A stretch of 64,000 nt of DNA from Allodiplogaster sudhausi (lineage: Eukaryota > Nematoda > Chromadorea > Rhabditida > Diplogasteridae), in contig CALZFC010000279.1 in NCBI GenBank assembly GCA_945643635.1, forward strand, positions 612,501-676,500, in the 5' to 3' direction. Of the stretch, positions 1 to 11,588 are shown piece by piece. Below the pieces are notes generated by a model, which searched no databases, had not been told where the DNA came from, and worked only from the letters and a program-made list of their open reading frames with translations. A program made the position numbers and the translations under genes. Each line of letters begins with the position of its first letter. The first letter of the stretch is position 1.

Positions 1-929
1 CGACGACCTTGGCGAGCGTAGTGGGCGATCCTCGCAGATTGTCGACTTGCGCCTTCTCACGTCGCTTGCACTCTTCCACCTGCGAAAGAATCAAGAGGAT
101 TTCGTCATTCCATTGCACCTCATTCATGAATGTTGAATTTCCGATTGATTAGCTGATCTCGGTTCCCTCCCCGACCTTCTTCGAGTTCTGGCGCGTGATG
201 AATTCGATCTCGAGAGTGAGCCAATCCTTGATTCGCGTCTGCTTTGCCAGGCGCAGATAGCACGGTCGCTTTGGCAGAACTGAAAGGAATCATACTTATT
301 TATTTATTGAGTAATTAAAAATATTTATGGATTACTACATGAGTAAAACGATTTTCAAAAAGCCTCTATAGATAATGCGAGCAATCGTGATATAGATTTC
401 CTAATTACCATACCCAGTCACTAATGACCTTTTAAGAAGTGCTAATGACCTCTTCACTTGGCCATTGATTACTCAGGTTAAAAATGTCATTCCCATCCCT
501 CGTTTGCATACATCAACACTTTCCATTGTTATCTTCTATAGGAGTGCGGTTGGTCTTGTCCGTTCGTCTCGAAATGAAGCTGTTTCAAAGTATCCCAAAA
601 CATCCCAGACACTCCCGCCATTTCAAGTTAGGAGAATCCTATCCCGGATGGGATTTTCCTGTGTCGTGTTTTTCGGGCACCCAGAAGCAGGGCCGAGATA
701 TCGATAAGGTTGTGAAATATAGGTAGATCGATATTCCGACCTGCCGGAAGCTTGTTGTCGGGAATTCCAACGTGGCGGCCGCGCATCGCAACTTGTAATT
801 CGTAACCAGTTTTTTGTTAATGTTTATCTCTATGACAAAATTGATTTACTTTTAATTAACAAAACCTGTTTAAACCTTAATCGGCGCGGGGACCGGCTTC
901 TCACGCTTCGCGGACACGCGCTGCCCCAT
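1..929 (-). CDS. Unrecognised gene, 3' side cut by window start
   Basis: A coding path on the minus strand joins a short exon opening with ATG at 786 (MRGRHVGIPDNKLPA) through a phase-1 GT-AG intron to an exon near 150-290 (…LPKRPCYLRLAKQTRIKDWL…) and then to the Lys/Glu-rich exon at 1-128 (VEECKRREKAQVDNLRG…), which runs off the window. The phase-1 donor and acceptor agree. The last exon may instead begin upstream at an in-frame ATG (MNEVQWNDEIL). A further ATG exon at about 929 (MGQRVSAKREKPVPAP) could be an alternative first exon, but its phase does not fit. The basic, charged composition would suit a nucleic-acid-binding or mitochondrial ribosomal protein, but I do not recognise the family. 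Confidence 0.45.
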
Positions 930-1558
930 GGCGAGTGGTGAGTAGAGAGGGAAGGGGAGAAGGGAAGGGAGAGAGAGAAGGTGAGAGAAAGAGGGGAAAG
1001 GGAAGAGAGAGGGAAAGAGCAACCACTCAGAGGAGTGGAAGATAAGAGAAGTGAGCTCTTCCTTGCGTTTTGGCTCTCGTTAGTTTCATGGTGAATTTGA
1101 ATTTAGTAATATTCAATGTGAATTACAATAACAAAGGAAAAATCAAGAGCAAATTTTGTACTTGGCGGACATAATAAAGAACGCGAGCTAGTAAGCACAT
1201 TTTAATAACACAGGCATGCAAAGTTTAAAATAAATTATTTGTAAAAGATAAGCATGATTCAGGACAATAGAACTGCGGTGGAACCATCGGATTATATCCA
1301 TTTATTCCATAGACTATTTGGATGTGAGTGAAATAACATTATATGTATGTATATGCATTGGCTATCTAACAACTTATTTTACATTCTGATAGCAAAATGC
1401 ATTTGGATTACAACTCACGTTGAAAAAAAAATGAATATAATGAACATAACTAAGTATTGGCTATCACAGAAGAAACAAAGTTAAGATCGAAATTAGTGAA
1501 ACGACATACAATATACAATGACATCAAATGGGATTGAGAGTCCCTTGCTGTCCAAAAT
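930..1558. other. Spacer, GA-rich then AT-rich
   Basis: Spacer between the first minus-strand gene and the aquaporin 3' end. A purine-rich (GGGA/GAGA) block lies at about 945-1020, followed by AT-rich sequence. I see no coding region; part of it is presumably aquaporin 3' UTR. Confidence 0.5.
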
Positions 1559-1921
1559 CTAGTTCTCTCTTTCGATCTTCCCCAGAGTCTTCCGATTGGC
1601 GAGTCCCTTGTGCGCGCCAACGGCAAGAACCGTGCCAATGACGGAGCCGGCGAAGAAGACCGAGTTATGGAGCCACCAGACAGGAGGCAGCGAGGGCAGC
1701 AGGAGATGGCCGATCAGATGGGGGCTGAAGGCACGCGCCGGATTCATCGAGATCCCCGTTGACGAAGCACTGTATAATTTAATTCGACTAACTTATTTAT
1801 GCGCAATTCATTAACAGAAATGACTTTCAAATGACGACTCACAAAAATCCTACATTTTGACGCTCTATTACATACCTATCCATCTCCCGCCTCTCATTCT
1901 CATAATTTCTCTCTTTCTCAA

Positions 1922-1964
<43 letters not shown>

Positions 1965-3168
1965 GTCGATGTCTTTCTCTCCCTCCCTTACACGGCATAA
2001 ATGTTCGTGGCGGCGGCGAGTCCCACTACGAGCGGCGCCATCTGCAGTGGCGGACCCCGTCTATCGACGGCGGCGCCAAGAACGACGAAGATGAAAATGG
2101 CCGTCACTGTTGTCTCGCTCAGGAGCCCCTCAATCATGGTTGCAAGAAATGCTCAGGTTCCCCTTTTTAGAAAATTTTTAACGCATAACGGCAGCTTTAG
2201 ATCGTGAACTAATGGCGAGCGCTTCGCTTCAAAGTGATATATTTCCAGTTTTTTGTTGGTTTCGAATATAAAGTATTCATAAAATAAAATATCATAATGT
2301 TGAAATACCTGAAAGCAAGTTGTGTCAATAAATCAAGAAAATCAAACGATAAATGGCGTCCAGGCTTTATTCCAAACGCCGTCCTTCGCGACGAGAATGC
2401 AAGCGCCTGCATGGATTGCGTCAAAGCGCTCCGAACTTAGCGAGAGCTGCAATTTCGCGTTTTATCTTTTTTTTCCAACAACTAAAGCTGGTAAAAGAAT
2501 AATCTGAGAGCTCGTGATAAGCCAAACTTGTGTATTCTTGCAGCATCTCACATGACTTATTTTATGAATATATTTTTTTTCTATTGCGATCTGTCCTGAC
2601 AAAAGTGGCAAAGACGCCAAGGACGCCGCCGGCCAGCTGACTCCCGACATAGGCAGGCAGCTCTGCGTAAGGCAGTCGGCCCACAAGGGTTGCCGCCAGC
2701 GAGACTGCGGGGTTCACGTGGCCACCGCTGCAGGGATGTTCAAATTAATTTACAATTGGCGCGAAAATTAAAGTTACTAAAACAAGGAAAAAAATAACCT
2801 GATATGTCCGATGGATGTGATGAGCACGAAAAGTGCGAGGCCGTGCGTGAGAGCCGCGTGCGATACGGAATTACCAGGGGCAGTCGTCTGCATCGTTCCT
2901 ACATGTGTAACCTATATTCGCATCCAATTTGAAAATTGTAAAGAGACCGACGTAAAATGCATTTATTTCAAGTACATTTGTATATTTAATCGTGTTCTAT
3001 ATAAACTGATAACGGTCTAGGTATATGTATGTATAAACTGCTTAGTGGAGGAGGTTCTTTACCGAGGAAGCAGAAGAAGAAGGTCGCGATGCCCTCTGCG
3101 GCACATCTGGATGTCAGCGAGTATGGAATCGGACCTTTCTTCTCGCCAGCTTCCAATTCAGATGTCAT
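1559..3168 (-). CDS. Aquaporin (MIP-family water/glycerol channel)
   Basis: Six-helix membrane channel of the major intrinsic protein family. Exons (descending) 3168-3063, 2898-2799, 2727-2601, about 2446-2373, 2151-1992 and 1769-1559. Both half-helix signatures are present: HVNPAV in exon 3 and SMNPARAF in exon 6. The context HGLALFVLITSIGHISGGH before the first NPA and the NPA-R tetrad in the second repeat are typical. Phases agree for exons 1-3 and 5-6. The loop-C exon (…ERFDAIHAGACILVAKDG…) fits phase 0 at its start, but I could not find a donor giving the phase 1 that exon 5 needs, so that junction is unresolved or carries an indel. The protein ends …GKIEREN. The start ATG at 3168 gives a short cytosolic N terminus before helix 1. 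Orthodox versus glyceroporin selectivity was not assigned. Confidence 0.9.
1931..1960. repeat. (CT)n microsatellite in aquaporin intron
   Basis: Near-perfect CT dinucleotide tract inside the last aquaporin intron, the first of many (CT)n/(GA)n tracts in introns across the window. Confidence 0.9.
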
Positions 3169-5017
3169 ACTTTGACGGCCACTTCAAATTATCATTTTTT
3201 TTAAATATAAGGTACTTATATGTATGTACATATGTACCTACATAGAACCGAATTTTCGCGAAGAACAAAAGAGAGAAACGAACACAGGCTAAATATCCTT
3301 TTCAATCATTTCTTGGCTGAAAATGCTCATTGTCAGAAGCACGGGAAATAAGAAAGTTGGTGGAAGGGAGAAGAATAAGACATTGTTTAATAGTGCAGTA
3401 GGAGGAGAGAAACAAAAATGTGTCTCTCTCTCGCTCAGTATGTTAAAGAATTTCAACAGTCTCTCATCAAAAAGCTCTCCGTTCTGTCGTCTTTCCGCTC
3501 ACTTGTCTCTAATATATGTAATTTCTCTGTCTGTGTGGTTGTTGAATGGGCCGTCCTTGCAAGCTTCAATCGAACCGGAAAAGCTGTTCCGAAAGCGCAA
3601 ATCTTATCAGCAAACTTTGTATGCACATACAGATGAACAAAGAAATGTAAACAATCAAATTCAGCGAATTTCGTAAGGAATACCAAATTTCAGAGAAATG
3701 TAACTTTTAGTAAACATACGAGAATTGTCCTGCCTCTACAACATTCACTTCGGTCGGACGTCTACGAGGGATAAAGAAAGTGACGAAGCAGTCAAAACTG
3801 TCATAATTCAAGACAAGATACAATAGCGGTGGAGAAATTAATCAGGAATAATATTGTACCTTGAAGATCTTATGCGAATAATGAAGTAAGCTTTTGGTCA
3901 TTCTAGCTTCATGTAAGCGTCAAGAAGTTGTTACACTTTCGTTTTATTTTGTTACCTGCCAACGCTTAATAACCGATTTTTTACAAGGTTCTCAAGTCAG
4001 CTGGACTGATCTTTTGGTTCCTCCTTTGCATTATGCAACACATGTAAGAAGTATGAGAGTGAAGAAGTGAATGAGAAAAAAAAGAGAATGATGGAGAGAG
4101 AGAGAGAAAGAAGAGAGAGAGAGACAGAGCAGATTGGACCGAGCGATAAAGAGAGCGTACCCTGAGAGATTGCAAGAGAAAAAGAGAGTCGGAGAGTCAG
4201 TAAAGGAGTAAGCGACCATGAAAAGAGAATATTCTACCACTTGATGCTAGCATCTTAAAAAATTGAGTCAAGGAACAAAGGAATGGGACAGTTTTTTTTT
4301 TACAAGTGGCGGGAAATAATTCAGCTTTTCCTACAAGCGAACTCGTCACATGCCGCAGGGTGCTGCGAAGAATTTCTATGTAATACTACCGATTCACCAT
4401 CACTCGAGTGCAAGAGTACTCTATCTAAATCACTCTCTGGTTCTCTCTCTCTCTCTCGCTCACTCTCACTCTCTCTCTCTTCTGTCTCTCTCTCTCGCTC
4501 TCTCTCTCTTTCTCGTTTCTCACCGGTTCACTTTCATCCTTTCGCTCTCTCTCTCAGCTTCCTCTTCGATGACCGTCGCAAACTGAAATCATCTTATCTT
4601 GGTCATGGTAGAACTTTACAGCTTTTTCTAGCATAAAGGGCTGGCTGACTACATACAAGTAATCATCGAATCGCTTACTCTTTCCGCTCTCACTCTATTT
4701 CACTCGTTTTCTTGCTATCCTTCTCCATCTATCGCTCTCTTTCTCTAACATTGAAAAGTGAAAGTGAGGTAGAGAAAGTGATGCTTGGAGTGGCTGAGCA
4801 GAGTACATGAGAGAGTGAGAGAAGCAGAGACAGAGAGAAAAGAGAGGGTCGAGAGTACGCGTGAAGTAGTTTCTGCCAATACAACATCGCCGATGCTCGC
4901 GCCAATAAAAGTGGCAGCGGGAGGAAGTTGGCAGTCGTTTTGGAGCGTCTGCTCTTTCGGTAGAGTTCAGCCGGAGTCTTCGATCTGCAAAAAGTAACCC
5001 TCAAGCCCTTTTCGACG
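3169..5017. promoter_or_regulatory. Intergenic region between divergent genes (aquaporin / secreted protein)
   Basis: The divergently transcribed aquaporin (-) and secreted-protein gene (+) share this 1.85-kb region, so both promoters should lie here. It contains GA-rich (about 4075-4140) and CT-rich (about 4435-4560) tracts and TATGTATGTACATATG-type palindromic simple repeats near 3220. A TATA-like AATAAAA at 4904-4910, about 110 bp before the plus-strand ATG, is a weak core-promoter candidate. No ORF here has splice support. Confidence 0.45.
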
Positions 5018-6327
5018 ATGACTTCCCGTGTGGTGTTCATCCTCTCAACCCTCGCCAGCCTCTCCGTTGCCCAGTACCAGACTGGCCCGAACAGTCTCTT
5101 CAGTCCCCCGGTACGCCCTCCCCCTCCTCCCCTCCTCCCCCTCCTCCCCCTCCCCCTCCTCCCCCTCTTCCTCCTTCTTTCCTTTCTCCTCCGCCGCAGC
5201 CCCAGGGAGGCGGAGGCTATGTATCGCCGCAAGGTGGATTCGCACCGCCTCAGCAGGGTGGATTTGCTCCGGCTCCGGTAACTTCTTCTTTTTCCAATCT
5301 TCCTAATTTAAGATTCTCGCTTAAATAGTTATGATTAATAATGGATTAATAAGTATTAATAATGTAAATGATTTTTTGCGGTATTTCGCAAAATTTATTT
5401 CTTTAAAGGTGAGAAATTTGAAAAAGTGTCTATAAGCTCCTCATTTTTTTCTCAGCAGCAGCAGTCGCTCCCGCAGGCGCCCGGCCCTATCATCGAAACC
5501 GGAGCTAGTCAGGTAGACTTATTTTTTCTCTTCTTCCGGACCAAAATATTTTAAATAGAAAATTTTTTGAATGCCAGAAATAGTGTTTCGCAGCAATAAT
5601 AATCAGAACAATAATAGCACGAGCAATTCTAGGTAAAGAAACGTCCGTTGCGGAAGAAGTCCTATAAAAAAGGAATTTATGAGAGCTAATTCTATAAATC
5701 TAGGGAGATTGATCAAATAACGTCAAACACATCCTAAATATGTATCTATGCCATTCTTTCTAGATTTCCTTCAATACCAGCATTAATATCACACGTCACA
5801 TCTCTCGTATCTGTCTCTCTCTCTGTCTGCCTATTTTTCACTCTCCCTGTCTCTCTCACCCTCGCTTTTCTCTCTCGCTCTCTCTTTCTTTCTCTCTCAC
5901 GCTCTCTCTTAAACCCATTCCCCTTTTTTTGCACATTATTGGTCTGCTTTCACTGACCTTTTCAATAGCTCATTTCTGTTTGATCATTTGCTATTCAGCT
6001 AGGATAAATTCTACGTAGCAACTCTTTCTTTCTTTTTCGAAGAGCTGTTCTTTGTCAAGGTTAGTTTCTTTCTCAAATTTACGAACGGCAGTTCTTACTT
6101 TTGCACTTCCCTCCTATCTGATAGAGTATTCTGTCATCTCAGTTGTCACTCTATTTCTTTCACTCAATCCCTTCCAACTCGCGAAAACTGGCTCTTGATT
6201 AACTCTCACTCTCTCGTGTTCGCTCTCTTGAGCTAGCCCCTCTGATCTCGCTCTCTTACCAACCTATGTAACTCTCTTATCTCTCTCGCTCTCTTTCTCT
6301 CTTTATCTTTCTCTCTCACTCTCTATC

Positions 6328-6366
<39 letters not shown>

Positions 6367-7452
6367 CCGCACATGCTTTCACTGACGCCGACTCATCTCG
6401 ATGGCTGTTTTGTATTCATACAAAATTTTGCCACTTTTAAACTCGATAATCTCGCGAGCTTCAACCGAACGAAAAGCAAAACCGATGTTGCATTGCGGAT
6501 GCATATCAGTTACCTGACGTTTAAAACTGAAAGGACCATTGGCAGTCTAAAATTCTAACTCAGTTGGTGATGACTGAAGGAAAAGATGTTATGAAACAGT
6601 TCAAAAAAGTACATGTATAGGTGGTGTCCTCCCGCGTGGTGAGCGGTAGCCTGAACGGGCCCCAGCTCGTGGAGGAGCACGCGGTTGGTGGTTACGGCGC
6701 CGGCCTGGCGGTGTCCAGGCACCGATCTACCGTCTCGGCGGCGACCTGCCCGCCAACATCGCTCAGGCACGCTTCTTTCAGCTTTTGAAGCAATAGAAAA
6801 GTGACACATTAGCTTACGATTGATTTATAAGTGTATCTACCCAATAACAACGTACGGAATCTAAAAAAAAAAGATGGAGCAAAATTGAATACTAAAATGA
6901 ACATGATTCTAGACGATGAACAACGGTGGCATCGAGGGTCGTCGCGTCCTGATCTACAAGACGATCCGCCGACCGGCACCCTCTGCACCCGCAGCGCCCC
7001 ACCACTTCTCTCATCACTCTTCGCACACCTCCGGAGGAGGCGGAGGCTACTCCGAGCAGCCTCCCCCGCAGCCTGCGCCTTTCGCTCCCGCGCCCTTCGC
7101 TCCTCAGCCCTTCGCTCCCGCGCCGGTTAGCAGAGACTCTTGCGCAGAATATCCTCACTCCAAATATGGTTCTTCTTCGAAGAATAGCCAAAACAACCAC
7201 CAATATAACATGAACAGACTAGGCAAGACAATATAGAATGTCACCCTGAATAATATAAAACAAAAAAAAAATACAAATAAAATACAATGTTTTTAATAAA
7301 CTCAAAGAATCGGATGGATTTCTATATTTTCTGATGCTATCCTTCGTTTCGTCTCTAATTACCTTCTTGTGCAGCCTCCTCCCCCAGCCTACGGCCCTCC
7401 CCAGCCCAGCGGCGGCTACATCGAGCCCGGCCAGTACACTCGCCAGTGGTAT
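5018..7452 (+). CDS. Secreted Pro/Gly/Gln-rich protein (probable cuticle or matrix protein)
   Basis: Exons 5018-5110, 5200-5277, 5456-5512, 6621-6766, 6913-7125 and from 7375. Exon 1 encodes a clear signal peptide (MTSRVVFILSTLASLSVAQ). The rest is low complexity: GGF/GGY and PQQGGFAPAP in exon 2, a QQQ stretch in exon 3, and PAPFAPAPFAPQPFAPAP in exon 5. Exon 4 changes frame near 6703 (…GGYGAG then GGVQAPIYRLGG…); one extra C in GGCCTGG would restore one continuous frame that joins in phase to exon 5, so a missing base is likely. Exon 4 appears to use a GC donor. The end is uncertain: reading stops just after …GQYTRQ at about 7450 if the weak donor there is used. The composition resembles ecdysozoan extracellular-matrix proteins; no enzymatic domain is visible. 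Confidence 0.75.
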
Positions 7453-8497
7453 GAAACTCACTTTTCCACTCTTCGCCCTTTATCAAAGCGTATATTCGAC
7501 TTATCTACTTCCATTCTCTTCAGAGGACCGCCGATGGCTGTCTTCGACTCGATCTCGCCTTTTTTACAAGTAAATGGAAATCTTCATGAAGGTCTTCTTC
7601 TTACGATGCGTGATAATGTACAGAGAAAATGCATAAAAACCTTCAAAATATGCCTGACCTTCAATCTATTTCGACATGAAAAAGAACTTACTTGTAAAAA
7701 AGGAAGATACTATAGATGCTTCAAGTAGTTATGGGCTTACATATAACTGAACATATGTAATAATATCATATCGAAAGAGAATTCGTTCACAATCAAGGGA
7801 CAACTCGAACCGACTTCTGCTTTAAGGCATTGTTTGATGACTATAATGGACATTCGGGAAAGCTCCATTCTCACAAGCAAGATAATCTCGCTAATGAAGC
7901 TCGAGGATATGACCGGCCTATCATATCCATATATCCACATATTGTTATCGTTTCAAAAGATTTCGCTGAAATCTCCGTCAACATCCTAATACCAACGTTT
8001 GATGGAGATTTGCATGCGAAAAAATAAGAAAATAGAAAGCACGAGAATGCTACGTCGACAGAGTAATCCGGCGTCGTTTATGGATATCTGCCCATTTTGC
8101 TCTCCTCTCCTTTTGTGCCCCTTTCCATTGCTCGATCCTTCGTCAGCTCCTTCCTGTCTGTGCTCTTGGATGAGACACGTCTCCGCGTCCAGGCAGCACT
8201 GCCCTTCGCTTCTTTCTATTTTGCTGCCTTTCCGTATGTCTCTCTCTTCACAAGTTCTTCTCCTTCACTTTGCTGGTGTACTGGCCCTTCCCTTCTATCA
8301 ATGCTCTCTTTCATTCTCCTATGACAACGCGTGTTGACTGCTTCAGCTTTCATTGTGGCGCGCAGACAATGGCAGCGCTTGGAACGGCGGCTATTTAGCT
8401 AACAATAAGCGAGTTGCTTGTTTGCGCATCCATTTGCAGGAACAACTAGAACAAATACATAAATGCACAAATTAACTTTGTAAGAAAAGGGTTACTT
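7453..8497. other. Spacer, no gene seen
   Basis: Presumed 3' UTR of the secreted protein followed by mixed-composition sequence. The open frames here (for example 7999-8337) are CT-rich with no acceptor/donor support or recognisable protein. Confidence 0.4.
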
Positions 8498-9110
8498 CAC
8501 ACAGCGCAGATAGTATTGCAAGGCCGCATTATCAGGCTGAACTATTTAGCTCGCCATCTCCTGTGGAACTAAATAGTTCACCCTGACGCTACTATCGATA
8601 GTTCTGTGAAAGAGAGCTACATAGTATAACGGAATATTTCAGCGAGGCCGAACTATTGCGCGCAACCCAAACCATCTGCTTGCTCTCGCCTCATCATTCG
8701 CTTACTGATTCTTCCAAACATCCCATCCTTCACCATATTTCGCTCGCATTGTAATTCACACAAAAAAGTTCATGAGCAGTCTGAAGTTTTTCTGCCTGCT
8801 CAAGTAGCTGACGCTGTTCAGTCAGCCGAAGCAACTTCGGCAACCCAGCCTGGAGCGTACGATATCATTGAGTTAACAAAAAGGAAAGCTACCCAAAGGA
8901 AATAGCGCAACCGACATCAGCCGGCCTTTTTCGACTGAACATTTGTACGGGATTGCGAGCTGGGCAGGACGAGATGAAGGAGCGAGTAAATGATAGTCGC
9001 CCTTGGCCCTGATAGTTCGCTGTCGGCTGGCATGATAGTTACGCCAGGGCGAACTATCAAACTGAACTATTCGCAGCGTGCTAATAGTTCTGAACTATCT
9101 GCGCTGTGTG
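8498..9110. mobile_element. MITE-like inverted-repeat element (613 bp)
   Basis: Perfect 17-bp terminal inverted repeats, CACACAGCGCAGATAGT at 8498-8514 and its reverse complement at 9094-9110, bound a unit with no coding capacity. Inside there are many copies of AACTAT/ATAGTT and an internal foldback (GAACTATTTAG at 8539-8549 pairing with 8579-8589). No convincing target-site duplication: the flanks are GGTTACTT and TTGATAAG. It is a non-autonomous DNA transposon by structure; the superfamily is not assignable. Confidence 0.75.
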
Positions 9111-10846
9111 TTGATAAGATGTATTAATATTATTATACATTCATATTTTTCAAAACTTTTGTACTGAATCGACTAGAACGTCCTCATCACTTTCTATCAG
9201 AAACCCGTGGGGAGTGGAGATGTCTGCACTTATTGTAAAGGTGACAGATGTCTAGTGATCACATCATGCGTGGGCTACTTTATTCTTCTCTTCCAGATGA
9301 CTGCCTACCAAGATTAGATCTTTACTGTAGGCGGGAGACGGCGACGGACAAAATATCGTGTGAATGCTTGTTTGAGATGGTGGGAAGGAGCGGCATTTCC
9401 ATACTCCCTCTTTTACTAAGAGAACTCTTACAATTTGCCGTTCACCTTTTCCTTGCCCTTATTTTGTGCTGCTGAATTGAGAGTAATCAGTCAGGGTTCA
9501 CTTAACAGCTGCCATCAGAATGGCTTTAGTCCCTCCGCTTTCCTCACTTTATACATCAATAAATATATTGGTAGAAATCATGCAAAGAAAAACACTAATC
9601 CACTCTTTTTTTTGCATTTGATCTATCTATGTATAATAATCTTGTATACATTCCTACATTTGCTTACCTCTGCGTCATCGACTCTCTTTCACTCCTCGGG
9701 GTGTCTGCTGTTATTTAATAATATCCTTTAATGTTGGTAAAAATATAATCGTGTATTGAGCAATAGAAATCAAAAGAGAGAGATAGAGAACGAGAGAGAG
9801 AGATACAGGGAGAAATAGAGAGAAAAAGAGAAAGATAAAGAGTAAGGAACTAGCAATTCTATCCAGCCCTTTCTACTCACTTCTCACATACATACATACA
9901 TACATACACATCCTTGTTCAAACCAAAACACATCGGCTCATCGCCTTGGATAGCGAAAAGAATAAGGTGATAGTGTTTGGAACGCAAATTTTTTTTTTGC
10001 GATTTAATATAATATTAGCCACATTTTCAAGACTTATACAGTCGACCAAAATTGTAAAGGATATCAAAATTGTCCACGAATTCGTCTTTCTTCCATCCCA
10101 TAGAGCAAATGGAATGTAAATATGTATGTATGTACTACATGTGATGTAATCTAATGTGCATGCTACATTCAAATTTACATACATCCTTATTTCGATGACT
10201 GATGGTCTTACATGAAAAGAAAAAACCTCTATTGAGACGTACAAAAGTGCATAATATGTAATTGACGTTACTAAGCTAAATCCTAGTGCTTTCGCCCTTT
10301 TATAATCCCCGCAGAAATGCGTCGGGTATTCAATAGAATTTCGCGCTCTTTCACAGTCGCAACCCTAGCAAATAATATTGCCTTCTTCCTCCCCCTTTAC
10401 CTGTGATGATAGATCCATTATGTACATTATAGCTATGTCATTTAGGTATTGTTCAAAAAGCACAATTGCTCATACAATTCATCTCTTTCATTTGTTGCCC
10501 TTCTTGTTATTGATCGCGGTTAGTTCAGTTACTACATGTTATTGTTCTCCGTTGTGGGATTGTTGAAAGCTAAAGCATAGTGGATTATCTATTTTCATCC
10601 CATTGAATCTGAAGAAAAAACGAGACTTACACTGTCTGTTTTGCGCATTTCGATTTGTGTCGTTTGTCTAATGAGTTGTATATTTGTATTGTCTCACGAA
10701 AAGCTATTGAACATTTCGATATTATTTTCTCTTGTAACTGAAGTAAGGCTTGTTGAGTAAAACTGCATACATATGTATATGCAAAATAGATGTACATTTG
10801 TATGTATGAATGTGCATGCGCCACGTTACGTAACTATGTACATTCT

Positions 10847-10890
<44 letters not shown>

Positions 10891-10946
10891 CTAATTAAGA
10901 TGAACACGAGCCAGACTCTCCTCTCGCTTTAGCTAGAGTCTCGGTA
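9111..10946. promoter_or_regulatory. Upstream region of the G-alpha gene
   Basis: Non-coding. Contains purine-rich (GAGA) sequence at about 9775-9845, a (CATA)n run at about 9888-9910, a short ATGTATGTATGTA run near 10120, and a (AAT)n microsatellite at about 10850-10890, just upstream of the G-alpha ATG. No TATA box stands out. Confidence 0.4.
10849..10890. repeat. (AAT)n trinucleotide microsatellite
   Basis: About 14 uninterrupted AAT/TAA units, ending roughly 55 bp before the G-alpha start codon. Confidence 0.9.
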
Positions 10947-11554
10947 ATGTGTAATATGTTTTGCTTTGGCATGGCGGCGACCGCCGAGATGCGTTCTGAA
11001 ATGGCTCGTAGAAGTCGACTGATTGAACGGGAGCTCGAGCGGGAGCGCAAGGCCAATGCCGGCACCATCAAACTGCTCCTGCTTGGTTCGCCTGTTTATC
11101 TTTTGCTCGTTTTCTATTATTTATATCATTTTTTTATCACTAATAGTTTTTATTGATTATTAGTACACACTTGTTCTCAAGCTGGAGCACAATTCAAGCA
11201 TGCTTCGCGCTTGAATAATTTCGATAAAAAACCATTATTGTGATGTGCTTTCAGGCGCCGCCGAGGGTGGCAAGAGCACCATTCTGAAGCAAATGAAGTT
11301 GGCTTGATGTTTTTGTGCATTATTGACTTATGACCGTGAGAATTTTTTTTATATTTATTTTCCACTTTAACAATTGTGCCAGAAATCTTGGCATGTTTCC
11401 AGAATCATTCACGACAACGGATTTGCATACGAGGAGCTCATGGCGAGAAGGGATGTCGTGTACGCGAACGCGGTCCAGTCGATGGTGGCCATCCTGAATG
11501 GAGTACACAAGTTGGACATTGCGTACTCGACTGAACAATGCAAAGTTAGAGATG

Positions 11555-11588
<34 letters not shown>

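Noticed and set aside
3323..3686. ORFs of about 75-117 codons upstream of the aquaporin
   Set aside because: Low-complexity composition, no acceptor/donor signals joining other exons, no recognisable motif.
4729..5306. Long Arg/Glu and Ser/Pro open frames on both strands
   Set aside because: Generated by CT/GA and CCTCCCC repeats in the 5' region and first intron of the secreted-protein gene; they overlap its supported exons in other frames.
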